A DNA stretch of 18,923 nt from Rhodoferax sp. (GTDB lineage: Bacteria > Pseudomonadota > Gammaproteobacteria > Burkholderiales > Burkholderiaceae_C): NCBI GenBank assembly GCA_028292305.1, contig JAQGMQ010000024.1:1-18923 (forward strand), in the 5' to 3' direction. Below, one piece after another: positions 5,718 through 14,238 of the stretch (the stretch's first letter is position 1; each line of letters begins with the position of its first letter). Below the pieces are notes generated by a model, which was given only the letters and a program-made list of their open reading frames with translations, did no database searches and was not told the origin of the DNA. A program made the position numbers and the translations under genes.

Positions 5718-7850
5718 TCACGCCAGGTCTTTGACAATCACCGAGTCGACGGCCAGGCAGCCGTTTCCCAGGTCGTACAGGATCACGGGGTTGAGGTCGA
5801 TGCTGGCGATTTCCGGCGTCTGGGTCATGAGTTTTCCCAACGCGAGCAAGGCATCGACCAGCGCTTCGACGTCCATCGCCGCCTCGCCGCGGACGCCGGC
5901 GAAGATCGGGGCAATGCGCAAATGACGCACCGCCCGGCCGAACTCCGCACGTGTGGCGTTGGCCATGCAGAGCTGGAAGTCGGGCAGTTGTTCGACGTAT
6001 TTTCCGCCGTCGCCCACCGTGATCACGGCGCCGAACGTGGGATCACGGTGCGCGCCCAGGATCATCTCGCGCCGGCCGCGTGCCATCTTGGCAACCAGTA
6101 CGCCATCCAGCGCCACCCCGGCGTTGCCGGCTGCCTGGTTGATAGCCCGCCATGACGCGCGGGCCTGGTCGTCATCGGCTACATCCAGATGCACCAGGCC
6201 GATGTCTGACTTGTGAGTTACCGCGCTGGTGCAGCCTTTGATCGCCACCGGCCAGCCAAGAACCCGCCGGGCCGCAACGACCTCGTCCTCTGAGCGGCAT
6301 AACTGATACGCCACCGTCGGCACACCGTGTGCCGCCACCAGTGCCAGCCCGTCCGCCTCGTTCAACACCTGCTGGCGCGACGATGCCGGCCTCGGCTCGA
6401 TGACCGGTGTGCGCCCAGGCCCCCTGCCCTCGCGCGCACGGTCCAGCGTTTCGTGCAGTTGGATGAACTGGGCCAGCGCGGCAACCCCCTGGCTTTCCAA
6501 CGGAAAGACCGGCAGTCCGGCCGCCTTGAAAAGCCCGGCCACCTTGGGCTGTGGCGCAATCACGACCACCGGCTTGCCCGTGCTCGCCGCAAAGGCGGCC
6601 GCGTCGCGAGCGAAAGCATCCACGTCGTAGCCTCGGCCGGCCACCGGCACCGAGATCAGAAACACATCTGCGCCCGGATCCCGGGCAATGATCGGCAGGA
6701 TGTCGCCAAACAGCCGGCTGTTGCTCAGCAGCGCCGCGGTAATGTCCACCGGGTTCACAGTGCTGGCAAACCCCGGCAGCACCTTTGCCAGTTCGGCACG
6801 GGTGCCGGGCTGCAGCTCATTGATCGCCATGTCGACACGGGTGGCCGCATCGGCGGTGAGCACACAGGCCGTGCCTGAGTTGCTGATCACCACCAGACGC
6901 CTGCCAAGTGGCTTCCAGCCCCGCAGATAGAGTTCGGCCGCCTGGACCATTTCTTCCATGCCGTCAACCCGGAGCAAGCCATGGTGCGCCAGGAAGGCGT
7001 CGACGATCCGGTCCTCGGTCGCAAGCGAACCCGTATGCGACAGGGAGGCGCGCTGGCCCGCGGGGGTGCGTCCGGACTTCACCACCAGCACCGGCAAGCT
7101 TCGGGCTCGGGCCACGGCGCCGAGTTCGGCGATGTGGTTGGCGTCCGGGATGCCCTCAAGGTACAACAGCAGCAGCTTTACCTCGGGGTCGCGCGCCGTT
7201 GCCAGCGCCAGCTCGGACACGGTCACATCGCACTGATTACCGATGGCATGGCAGTAGCGCACGCCGATGCCGCGTTCTATCAGGAGTCCGAAGGGAACCG
7301 ACGACCCGCCGCCGCTTTGCGAGACAATGGCGACCGGGCCGTCCCTGGGTGTGGTCTCGACGAACATGGTCGAGAAATTGGCGATGGCACCGTTTTGAAA
7401 GTTGGACACGCCCTGTGTATTCGGGCCAATCAGGCGCATTCCGGCCGCACGTGCAATGGCCACCATGCGCCGCTCTTGCGCCTTGCCCGCCTCATCGGTC
7501 TCGCCGAAGCCAGCCGTCAGGATAACAACGACGCGTGTGCCATGGCGCGCGCATTGTTCCACCGCGTCTACCGCCTGCGCTCCCGGCAAGGCGATCACCG
7601 CGACTTCTGCGGTCTCCGGCAAGGCGTCGAAACTCGCATAGGTCCTGACGCCCTGGGTCTCGGTTCTGGCCGGGTTAATCGGGAAAATACGGCCTTGAAA
7701 GCCGAACTTTTTTAGGTACTGAAGGCAGCGCCCTCCCAGCTTGTCGACGTTGTCCGACGCGCCAACGACGGCGATCGACTTCGGATTGATGACATAGCGA
7801 AGGTCTTCTGCCAGTGCAGCGTATGCATCCGTTGGTTCACTCGGACTCAT
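5718..7850 (-). CDS. ADP-forming acyl-CoA synthetase (acetate-CoA ligase type, fused subunits)
   Basis: A 710-residue single-chain enzyme that makes acyl-CoA from acid, CoA and ATP, releasing ADP and phosphate. Domains in order: CoA-binding Rossmann (VINPKSIAVVGASDNVDKLGG, residues 20-40); succinyl-CoA-ligase-like domains with LIGPNTQGVSN (140-150) and AIVSQSGGGSS; the phosphohistidine loop RASLSHTGSLA with His272; and an ATP-grasp domain from about 485 (VAIKGCTSAVTHKSDIG, TFGAVITVGDGG, SIDLNPVIL). Both halves, split in archaeal alpha/beta enzymes, are fused here. The ATG at 7850 overlaps the zinc-ribbon gene's stop (ATGA). It probably activates a pathway carboxylic acid, feeding the thiolase-like step; it resembles synthetases for aromatic or dicarboxylic acids in similar clusters. 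Substrate unknown. Confidence 0.9.
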   Translation of the reverse strand: MSPSEPTDAYAALAEDLRYVINPKSIAVVGASDNVDKLGGRCLQYLKKFGFQGRIFPINPARTETQGVRTYASFDALPETAEVAVIALPGAQAVDAVEQCARHGTRVVVILTAGFGETDEAGKAQERRMVAIARAAGMRLIGPNTQGVSNFQNGAIANFSTMFVETTPRDGPVAIVSQSGGGSSVPFGLLIERGIGVRYCHAIGNQCDVTVSELALATARDPEVKLLLLYLEGIPDANHIAELGAVARARSLPVLVVKSGRTPAGQRASLSHTGSLATEDRIVDAFLAHHGLLRVDGMEEMVQAAELYLRGWKPLGRRLVVISNSGTACVLTADAATRVDMAINELQPGTRAELAKVLPGFASTVNPVDITAALLSNSRLFGDILPIIARDPGADVFLISVPVAGRGYDVDAFARDAAAFAASTGKPVVVIAPQPKVAGLFKAAGLPVFPLESQGVAALAQFIQLHETLDRAREGRGPGRTPVIEPRPASSRQQVLNEADGLALVAAHGVPTVAYQLCRSEDEVVAARRVLGWPVAIKGCTSAVTHKSDIGLVHLDVADDDQARASWRAINQAAGNAGVALDGVLVAKMARGRREMILGAHRDPTFGAVITVGDGGKYVEQLPDFQLCMANATRAEFGRAVRHLRIAPIFAGVRGEAAMDVEALVDALLALGKLMTQTPEIASIDLNPVILYDLGNGCLAVDSVIVKDLA

Positions 7851-8257
7851 GGGTTTGCCTTTGTTGATGAAGAAAATAGTTCGGCCCGCGGAACCAGCCG
7901 ATCACCAAGCCGGACGAAGCCAATGCGCACTCGGTCGTCGATCGACAGGCCGGACAGCCCATGCACCATTACGCGCGGACCTTCGTCGAGGTCGACCAGC
8001 AACAGCGCGTACGGGGCCAAGGCTTTCCACTCGGGCGATGGCGCCCGGACCACCGTGGTCACGGCGTAGACCGATCCGAGCCCCTCGGAGGCGAGGGTCC
8101 GCACGTCCGAAGCGCCGCACACGGCGCAAAAGCCGCGCCTGAAATAGGCGGACGATCCACACGCTGCGCACTGCTCGTACAGCAGCACTTCGTGACCGGT
8201 CATCCAGTCCGCGTCATCGACCTTGGCCGGCAAAGGCGCCACCAGCGTTGCGTTCAT
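7847..8257 (-). CDS. DUF35 OB-fold / zinc-ribbon protein, partner of the thiolase
   Basis: A 136-residue protein. A rubredoxin-like zinc ribbon sits at Cys30, Cys33, Cys44 and Cys47 (CAACG ... CAVCG), followed by an OB-fold: LGSVYAVTTVVRAPSPEW, PYALLLVDLDEGPRVMVHG and RVRIGFVRL. This is the DUF35 (ChsH2/acyl-CoA-associated) family, whose members bind and help thiolase-like or hydratase subunits, the zinc ribbon holding the partner. The start is ATG 8257 with GGAGAG upstream; the stop of the thiolase gene overlaps it (TGATG), and its own stop overlaps the next gene. Longer upstream reading lies inside the thiolase gene and is spurious. The gene pair is almost certainly a physical complex. Confidence 0.9.
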   Translation of the reverse strand: MNATLVAPLPAKVDDADWMTGHEVLLYEQCAACGSSAYFRRGFCAVCGASDVRTLASEGLGSVYAVTTVVRAPSPEWKALAPYALLLVDLDEGPRVMVHGLSGLSIDDRVRIGFVRLGDRLVPRAELFSSSTKANP

Positions 8258-9393
8258 CACGATCTCTCCAGAATGAGGCTGACATGCGAGGACATGATTC
8301 CGCCGTCGCCATGCAGCATGGCCAAGTTTGGCTCGCGCGTGATCTGCCGGCTTCCCGCGCGGCGCGTCATCTGCACATGCGCCTCCGCCAAATGCGCCAG
8401 CGCACCGGCTACGCCGCAATGTCCGTACGAAAGCAGCCCCCCGTGCGTATTGAGGGGCACTTCCCCGCATGGGCCGAACCTGCCGGAAGCGGCCACGACA
8501 CCGGCCTCGCCCCTGCCGCACAGGCCAATCTCCTCGAGCAGGATGGTCAGCGTGATCGTGAAACTGTCGTAGACCGCTGCGTAGCCGACATTGCCGACGC
8601 CAATGCCCGCCTGCGCCATGGCCCGGGCCATCGAATCTTTTGCCCCGAAGTTCGCAAGATCACGCGCCGCCGTCACGTGCTGGTGGGTGTGGGCCTGCGA
8701 CGCGCCCACGATGCGCAGGCAGTGCTGAGACACCGGTTCGCGGCTGATGATGAACGCGGCGGCGCCATCAGAGATGGGACAACAATCCATCAGCTTGAGC
8801 GGCGGTGCGATCGGTGCCGATGCCAACACGTCGGCCACCGCGATCGGCTCGCGCAACTGCGCGCCCGGATGGCCCATGGCGTGCGTGCGCATCAGCACCG
8901 CGAGCTCGGCCAGATCGCGTTCTGTGGTACCGAACTCATGCATGTACCGCGAGGCCACCAGCCCGTAATAAGCCGGCACCGTGGGGCCGAGCGGCACTTC
9001 GTAGCGCGCATGGCCGGCCTGGGCCAAGGTCTGCATCGTCATGTCGCGGGTCTGCCCGGTGAGCCGGTTCTCGCCTGCCACTACCATGACGTGGTCGGCC
9101 GCGCCGCCCTGCACGATCAGGTGCGCCAGCATGATTAATGCAAAACCCGTCGCGCCCCCGACCTGCGCCGCGTGTGCATAACGCGGCTGGATGCCAAAAT
9201 GTTCGGCGAAAAGCGTGGACAGCATGATGTGCGGAAAGGTCGTCGCATAACCGCAGACCAGCCCGTCGATGTCCTTGCGCTTGAGCCCGGCGTCGGCCAT
9301 GGCCCTTTGCGCCGCGGTGGCCATTAGATCCATGGAGCTGCAGCCCTCATGGCGGCCGAAAGGGGTCAACCCCACACCTGTGATCCAAGACAC
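8257..9393 (-). CDS. thiolase-like (SCP-x/lipid-transfer type) protein lacking the N-terminal catalytic Cys
   Basis: A 378-residue thiolase-fold protein starting at GTG 9393 with AAGGAG eight bases upstream. Where thiolases have the nucleophilic Cys (C-SG), this one has HAAQVGGATG, Gln77-Val-Gly-Gly. The C-terminal catalytic region is kept: LNTHGGLLSYGHCG with His317, His325 and Cys326. ISDGAAAFIIS is the usual central motif. Similar Cys-less members that pair with DUF35 proteins (the Ltp2 group of steroid degradation) act as retro-aldolases rather than Claisen thiolases, so a C-C lyase acting on a beta-hydroxyacyl-CoA is a reasonable inference here. It sits between the Bug receptor and its DUF35 partner. 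Its substrate is unknown. Confidence 0.85.
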   Translation of the reverse strand: MSWITGVGLTPFGRHEGCSSMDLMATAAQRAMADAGLKRKDIDGLVCGYATTFPHIMLSTLFAEHFGIQPRYAHAAQVGGATGFALIMLAHLIVQGGAADHVMVVAGENRLTGQTRDMTMQTLAQAGHARYEVPLGPTVPAYYGLVASRYMHEFGTTERDLAELAVLMRTHAMGHPGAQLREPIAVADVLASAPIAPPLKLMDCCPISDGAAAFIISREPVSQHCLRIVGASQAHTHQHVTAARDLANFGAKDSMARAMAQAGIGVGNVGYAAVYDSFTITLTILLEEIGLCGRGEAGVVAASGRFGPCGEVPLNTHGGLLSYGHCGVAGALAHLAEAHVQMTRRAGSRQITREPNLAMLHGDGGIMSSHVSLILERS

Positions 9394-9424
9394 TATCTAT
9401 TCTCCTTGAGCAAGGGCGTATTCA

Positions 9425-10420
9425 TCACTGCTTGGGCACTTGCGCGGCCCGGGCGACCTGGTCCCATTTCGCAATCTCGTCGCGCACGAACTGCTCGCTG
9501 TAGACACGACCGCGCTGTGCCGAAGTCGGCGTGCTGGTGCCCAGCTTGGCCAGCCGTTGCTGCACTTCGGCGCTGTCGAGTGCGCTGTCCAGCGCGCGGC
9601 TGAGCCGGTCGAGCACGGCATCGGGCGTGCCCTTCGGCGCAAACAGCGCGACCCAGGCCGCACCCTGCAGCTTGGGCATGCCAGACTCCACGGTGGTGGG
9701 AATTTCGGGCATGGACGATGCGCGCCGATCCCCCATCACCGCAATGGCGCGAATCTGACCGGCTTGCGACGGGCCGGTCGACGAGGGCGCGGCGTCGCAG
9801 GCGCCGTCGATTTGTCCGCCGATGACGTCGCCCATCAAGGGTCCGGCCCCGCGGTAGGGCACCATCTGAATATCGATGCCGGCCACCTGCTTGAAGAGTT
9901 CGCATTGCAGATGAACGGAACTCCCGACGCCGGGATGGCCGAATGAGAGCTTGTTGGGATGGGCCCGCGCGTAGGCCACCAGTTCAGCCAAGGTCGTCAC
10001 AGGCAGGTCCTTCTTGACGATCACCACCGAAGGAATGATGGCCAGCAGGCCGACGGCATGAAAGTCATCGGGGCTGTAGGGCGGCTTTTCATAAGTGGCA
10101 TAGGCGGCGGCGTTCGAGCCCGAACTGCCGGCGACCAGGGTGTAGCCATCGGGCGGCGAATGGGCCGCGCGTGCCGAGCCGATGGTGCCGCCGGCCCCGG
10201 CGATGGTCTGCACCACCAGGGGCTCGCCGAGGTCGCGGGCCATCTGCTCAACGACCACACGGGTCAGCACATCCACGGAGCCGCCGGTGGCGAAGCCGGA
10301 GATGACGTTGATGGGCCGCGTCGGAAAGCTTTTCTGCGCTTGCGCCTGGGTGTGTGCGAGGCCGCATAGCGCCAGGCACAGACATGCGGCAGCGCGAAGG
10401 CTCGAGAAGGTGTTGGTCAT
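9425..10420 (-). CDS. Bug/TctC-family periplasmic solute-binding protein
   Basis: A 331-residue secreted receptor of the tripartite tricarboxylate transporter group, expanded in Bordetella and relatives. The signal peptide runs from the ATG at 10420 (LRAAACLCLALCGLAHT) with likely cleavage after AQAQ. The mature part has PTRPINVISGFATGGSVDVL, the ligand loop typical of Bug proteins, then VQTIAGAGGTIGSA, PPDGYTL, FGHPGVGSS and PYRGAGPLMGDVIGGQIDG. I chose the ATG at 10420 because it begins the signal peptide and overlaps the stop of the reductase gene (ATGA). No TctA or TctB membrane genes are nearby, so it either uses remote membrane parts or acts as a sensor. Bug proteins bind carboxylates; the ligand here cannot be read. 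Confidence 0.9.
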   Translation of the reverse strand: MTNTFSSLRAAACLCLALCGLAHTQAQAQKSFPTRPINVISGFATGGSVDVLTRVVVEQMARDLGEPLVVQTIAGAGGTIGSARAAHSPPDGYTLVAGSSGSNAAAYATYEKPPYSPDDFHAVGLLAIIPSVVIVKKDLPVTTLAELVAYARAHPNKLSFGHPGVGSSVHLQCELFKQVAGIDIQMVPYRGAGPLMGDVIGGQIDGACDAAPSSTGPSQAGQIRAIAVMGDRRASSMPEIPTTVESGMPKLQGAAWVALFAPKGTPDAVLDRLSRALDSALDSAEVQQRLAKLGTSTPTSAQRGRVYSEQFVRDEIAKWDQVARAAQVPKQ

Positions 10421-11529
10421 GGTGTGTCGCGAGGCCGGGCGAGCCAGCCGAGTTCCTGGTAACGGCGGAACCATTTCCGCAACATGTCTTCGGTATCCAT
10501 GCAGGCAGTGAAGCCCGCCTGGCGGATCTTGATGGTGCTCACCAGCGAGGCTGGCAAGGGTCCCTGTATGCCGGTTGCGAACTGGAAGTCGGCATAGGCG
10601 AAGCCCTGACCGACAAATTGCTTGAAGCTCGCTGGAGCCGAAAGATCACGACGGCGCACCAGGTCGGCCCATGCTGCCTCCTGCGGCGGCATGGTCTGGG
10701 CAAGCAGTTGCGGCGAAGGCTCGCCGACGTCCATTTCCATCATCTCGGCGATGACAGGCCAGACGTTTTCCCAGACGAATTCATCGCCGTTGGCCAGGTT
10801 GAAAATTTCATTGCGGCTGTGCGGCGATGTGGCGGCCCAAGCACAAGCCTGCCCAATCAAGTCTGCGTCGACTGCTTGGTAGACGCGCGGCGGCCCGCCC
10901 GGGTAGGTCAGCGGCAGGCCCTGTTCACGCAGCAGGCTGGCGTAGACGGCAATCGCCGGCAAGGGGTTCATGTTGCTGCCAAGGCCGTCGCCGAACACCA
11001 GCCGCGGTCTCAACACAGTCCAGTACCAGCCCGACGAGGGCTGCCGCTCGCGCAGGTAATCTTCCTGCAGCCAGTAGAAATTTGCATGCGGATGCCGGGG
11101 CCAGCGTTCTCGCGCCGGCACTTTGATGTGCGGGTCCAGGTGGATGCCATAGGCTTTGCCCCCCTGAAGGATGCTGATGTGGCGAAGACCGCGCGCGGCA
11201 CGCTCCAGGGGTTCGACCACATTGCGCAGCATCTGCAGGTTCAGCTGCATCTGGTCCTGATCGGCCCAGCCGGCCACGAGCCCCTGGCTTTCCTGCACGG
11301 CGGCGTACACCACATGGGAGACGTTGCGCATCGCACCGAAGCAGGCCTCGCAGGCTGCGCGGTCCCGCAGGTCGACGGACACATGCGTGAAGCCTTCCGG
11401 CACGTTGACGGGGCGTCGCCGCGACACCCCTATCGCCCGCCAACCCGGCAAGCCGGCGAAATGGCGCAGCACGGCCTGTCCCACGACGCCCGAAGCGCCG
11501 ATGACAAGAACCGTGTCAACCGCCGACAT
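10417..11529 (-). CDS. PRISE-like short-chain dehydrogenase (enone 1,4-reductase candidate)
   Basis: A 370-residue atypical SDR. The NADP-binding motif is VLVIGASGVVGQAVLRHF (residues 7-24). Instead of the usual YxxxK, it has the two signatures of the progesterone-5-beta-reductase/iridoid-synthase (PRISE) family: LQGGKAYG with Lys125, and NFYWLQEDYL with Tyr152, corresponding to the family's TG-KHY and NFYY-ED motifs. PRISE enzymes add hydride to the C=C of alpha,beta-unsaturated ketones and aldehydes using NADPH. The start ATG 11529 lies 14 bases inside the end of the IclR gene, and its stop overlaps the Bug gene. In this operon it would reduce an enone intermediate. NAD-dependent epimerase is the broader label. 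Confidence 0.8.
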   Translation of the reverse strand: MSAVDTVLVIGASGVVGQAVLRHFAGLPGWRAIGVSRRRPVNVPEGFTHVSVDLRDRAACEACFGAMRNVSHVVYAAVQESQGLVAGWADQDQMQLNLQMLRNVVEPLERAARGLRHISILQGGKAYGIHLDPHIKVPARERWPRHPHANFYWLQEDYLRERQPSSGWYWTVLRPRLVFGDGLGSNMNPLPAIAVYASLLREQGLPLTYPGGPPRVYQAVDADLIGQACAWAATSPHSRNEIFNLANGDEFVWENVWPVIAEMMEMDVGEPSPQLLAQTMPPQEAAWADLVRRRDLSAPASFKQFVGQGFAYADFQFATGIQGPLPASLVSTIKIRQAGFTACMDTEDMLRKWFRRYQELGWLARPRDTP

Positions 11530-12343
11530 GAGCCGCCTGTCCGGTCTGCGTGCTTTTATGGCGCAACGGCGCCCTGGCCGCGGTGTGCTGGCGCAGCCGC
11601 CGCTCGATCAGCGCGGCTTCTTCGAGCAAGAGGTCGGCCAGCATTTTTTCCTGGCTGATCAGGCGCCTGGCCAACGCCGTAACACCGATGGCGGCAATCG
11701 GCCGTCCTTCCACGTCGAGGATCGGAACCCCGATGCCGCCAGTGCCGATGCACACGATGTTGGCCGACATGGCGTAGCCCCGCGTGCGCGCCTCCTCGGC
11801 GGCGCGGCGAATACGACGGACATCGAGCCGTGGAAAACGCGCGATGGCGGAGATGTTTCGCGCCGTCACCGCGTCGATTTCTTCTTCCGGCAGCCAGGCA
11901 AGCAGCGCCAGCCCGGCGGCTCCGATACCCAGAGGCAGTCGACGCCCCACGTGCATGTAATTGGCCTGCACGGCATTGGCGCCCTCGTGCCGCTCGATGC
12001 AGACGGAATCGTTGCCGCACGGAATGCACAAGCAGGCGGCATCGCCCGAAAGCTCGGCAATTTTCACAAGGCTGGCCAGCGCGCAATCGGGCAGCGGTGT
12101 GCGCCGCGCCACCGCCGCGCCCATCACGTAAGCTTCGTTGCCAAGCGAATAACTCTTGTCGAACGCGTCGCGGACGACGAAACCCGAGCTGGTGAGCATG
12201 TCCAGCAGCCGGAGCGTGGTGGCCTTGTTGAAGCCCGTGTCGGCTACGATGTTGGATAATCGGTGCGGCCCCGGATTGGCGAGTTCGGTCAGGATCTGGC
12301 AGGCTTTCTGAACCGCGTTGAGGCTGGAGTTCGAGGCATGCAT
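11516..12343 (-). CDS. IclR-family transcriptional regulator
   Basis: A 275-residue DNA-binding regulator. The winged helix-turn-helix is at residues 7-65 (LNAVQKACQILTELANP, LSNIVADTGFNKATTLRLLD, FVVRDAFDKSYSLG). The effector domain follows from about 85, with GRRLPLGIGAAGLALLAWLP, ARTRGYAMS, GTGGIGVPILDVEG and AIGVTALARRL. The lysine/arginine-rich C-tail extends into the following gene. Known IclR proteins sense aromatic or small organic acids and repress or activate adjacent catabolic operons through palindromes. The ATG at 12343 lies 13 bases after the cyclase stop, so it is carried within the operon it presumably controls and is not divergent from it. The palindromes upstream of livK (18314-18326, 18353-18369) are candidate targets, by inference. 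Confidence 0.92.
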   Translation of the reverse strand: MHASNSSLNAVQKACQILTELANPGPHRLSNIVADTGFNKATTLRLLDMLTSSGFVVRDAFDKSYSLGNEAYVMGAAVARRTPLPDCALASLVKIAELSGDAACLCIPCGNDSVCIERHEGANAVQANYMHVGRRLPLGIGAAGLALLAWLPEEEIDAVTARNISAIARFPRLDVRRIRRAAEEARTRGYAMSANIVCIGTGGIGVPILDVEGRPIAAIGVTALARRLISQEKMLADLLLEEAALIERRLRQHTAARAPLRHKSTQTGQAAHVGG

Positions 12344-12356
12344 GGCGGCTCCGGAT

Positions 12357-13442
12357 TCAGACCGTTCCGACCGGCGTCACCGGCGAACCCACCGAACCCG
12401 GCAGGCGAAGCGGCGGGGCGGTCAGCATGAAGCGATAACGTCCGTTGGCTCGCAGCCATTTGGCAAGCGGCGTCAGATGCCAGAGCTCCCCCAGGTGGAT
12501 GCCGAGCTTGAACAGGCAGTGTTCATGTAAAGGTGCCATCGCGCAGTACCCGGGAGCGTCTGTCGCGGGCAGGCCTTCGACCGCATAGTTGTCGGCCGCG
12601 ATGACCGCAAGTCCACAGTCGGTGATCCACTGCAGCAGCCGTTGGTCACGGCCATCGAGGCTGGCGCAGCTGTGTTCCAGCGTCTCGACGTCCGGCTGGC
12701 GGTTCATGCCAAGCACCACTTCCGCGTAGCCAGTGTGCAGGCACAACATGTCTCCCTCTTCGACTTCGACCTTGTCGGCTTCGAGCACACGCATGAACGC
12801 GTCGTAACCCACCATCGACTGCGCGTTGCCGAAGTGCGCGTGCAGGTCGACCATCACGCCGCGTCCCTGCACGCAGGCCTTCGCCATGTTCTCGATGCCC
12901 AAAGCCTTGGCGTAGGACGTCGCCCGGTAAGGCACCATGCCGACCGCGCCGGCGTCTTCCGCATCTGTGGGGCCCACCACATCGATGCCTGGCCGAAAGC
13001 CGTTGTAGTAGCGCGGCTCCGGTGTGCCATCGGCGTCGCCGTCGAAGAGTTGGCCGACGTGGCACAAAGCGTCCCACTGGGTCGAGTACTGGGTGTGCAG
13101 AATGACGGCATCGTCGTTCATCACGTCGGTCAGCCTCGGGTAGTCGTCGGCCATGACGTAGTTGAGATTTGGCCTTCCGTTGCGAACCGTCGGCCGCAGC
13201 ACGGGCGGATGCCGGCGGGGATTCAGCAGGTTGCCGCCGGGATAGTCGAGCGGCAGGCTGAGGCAGAAGGTATGCCCATCGCGTACCTCCGCGGCGGCGC
13301 GTCTGACACGCTCAGGTGTAAGCAGGTTGAGTCGGCCGATCTGGTCGTCCGGGCCGAAATCACCCCAGTTGGACCCCTCGGGACGCTGCTTCCAGCGGGG
13401 CGTAGCGGGGGTCTGTCTGTTTTTACCGATGTGAGAATCCAC
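12357..13442 (-). CDS. cyclase-family metal-dependent hydrolase (kynurenine-formamidase-like fold)
   Basis: A 361-residue member of the putative cyclase family (PF04199 type), whose characterised relatives are kynurenine formamidase and isatin hydrolase. The long-type family's metal-site motif is visible as LHTQYSTQWDALCHVG (His116, Asp124, His128), later followed by GVMVDLHAHFG, EEGDMLCLHTGYAEV, VIAADNYAVEGLP and PLHEHCLFKLGIHLGELWHL. GTG 13442 is the start, with GAGGAG eight bases upstream; an in-frame TGA lies just above it. It is 33 bases after livF. Family members open lactam, amide or ring bonds using a divalent metal. In this operon a ring-opening or amide hydrolysis step on the imported compound is a plausible role, but the substrate is unknown. 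Confidence 0.88.
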   Translation of the reverse strand: MDSHIGKNRQTPATPRWKQRPEGSNWGDFGPDDQIGRLNLLTPERVRRAAAEVRDGHTFCLSLPLDYPGGNLLNPRRHPPVLRPTVRNGRPNLNYVMADDYPRLTDVMNDDAVILHTQYSTQWDALCHVGQLFDGDADGTPEPRYYNGFRPGIDVVGPTDAEDAGAVGMVPYRATSYAKALGIENMAKACVQGRGVMVDLHAHFGNAQSMVGYDAFMRVLEADKVEVEEGDMLCLHTGYAEVVLGMNRQPDVETLEHSCASLDGRDQRLLQWITDCGLAVIAADNYAVEGLPATDAPGYCAMAPLHEHCLFKLGIHLGELWHLTPLAKWLRANGRYRFMLTAPPLRLPGSVGSPVTPVGTV

Positions 13443-13475
13443 GACACATGCTCCTCATAGATTGAGTTGTCTTCG

Positions 13476-14234
13476 TCACGCGGTCGCGTGATGCCCAAGG
13501 TAGACGCTGCGCAACGCCTCGCTGTCGCGAATCTCCTGCGGCCTGCCTTCGCCGACGATCCGGCCGGTCTCGATGAGGTAGGCGTAGTCCGCGAACCGAA
13601 GGGCCGTTTCCACCATTTGCTCGACCAACAGGATCGCCATGCCCTCCCGGCAGAGCGCGGCCACCGCATCGAGGATTCGCGTGATCACCATCGGCGCCAG
13701 GCCGGCCGAAGGTTCGTCCAGCACCAATAGCCGGGGGTCCGCAATCACACCGGCGCCAACCGCGAGGATCTGCTGCTGGCCGCCTGACAACCGTGCCGCA
13801 AGCTGGTGGCGTTTTTCGGCGAGTTCGGGAAAGAGCGCGTAGATACGGTCAAGCCGCGAGCGATCGCCGCGGCGCCCGCTGGCCCAGGTGCCGAGCATGA
13901 GGTTTTCCTCGACGCTCAGAGCGTGGAACACGCGGTGGCCTTCAAGCACATGGATCAACCCCGCCTGGACCATGGCCGAGCTGCTTGCGCCGGACATGTC
14001 GGAGCCGGCGAATTCGATGCTGCCCGAGCGCTTCGAAATGAGCGCCGATGCGGCGCACAGGCTCGTGCTTTTGCCGGCGCCGTTGCGCCCCAGCATGACC
14101 ACGAATTCACCTGTCCTGACCTCGAAAGACAGGCCATGAACAACCTCGGCCTTGCCGTAGGCGACGACCAGATCCCGCACGCGAAGTATCGCTTCGGAGG
14201 GCCTTTCGTGGGTTTGCGTTGATTCGGCCGACAT
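13476..14234 (-). CDS. livF: ABC importer ATPase, LivF type
   Basis: A 252-residue ATP-hydrolysing subunit. Walker A is GRNGAGKST (residues 49-57), the Q-loop region gives ENLMLGTW, the signature is LSGGQQQ, Walker B is LLVLDEPSAGL, and VEQMVETAL is the H-loop segment, in which Gln replaces the usual His as in many LivF proteins. I start at ATG 14234 (MSAESTQTHE), four bases after the livG stop, because further upstream the frame lies within livG and adds nothing family-like. It forms the nucleotide-binding heterodimer with LivG under the LivH/LivM membrane pair. The ligand is set by LivK, not by this subunit. Confidence 0.95.
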   Translation of the reverse strand: MSAESTQTHERPSEAILRVRDLVVAYGKAEVVHGLSFEVRTGEFVVMLGRNGAGKSTSLCAASALISKRSGSIEFAGSDMSGASSSAMVQAGLIHVLEGHRVFHALSVEENLMLGTWASGRRGDRSRLDRIYALFPELAEKRHQLAARLSGGQQQILAVGAGVIADPRLLVLDEPSAGLAPMVITRILDAVAALCREGMAILLVEQMVETALRFADYAYLIETGRIVGEGRPQEIRDSEALRSVYLGHHATA

Positions 14235-14238
14235 CGTC

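Noticed and set aside
7847..8521. A 224-residue version of the DUF35 protein
   Set aside because: The extra N-terminus is thiolase coding sequence read out of frame; ATG 8257 has a ribosome site and overlaps the thiolase stop.
10354..11658. A 434-codon plus-strand frame
   Set aside because: Antisense to the reductase and Bug genes; composition is His/Arg/Gln-rich without a domain, a common shadow of high-GC coding DNA.
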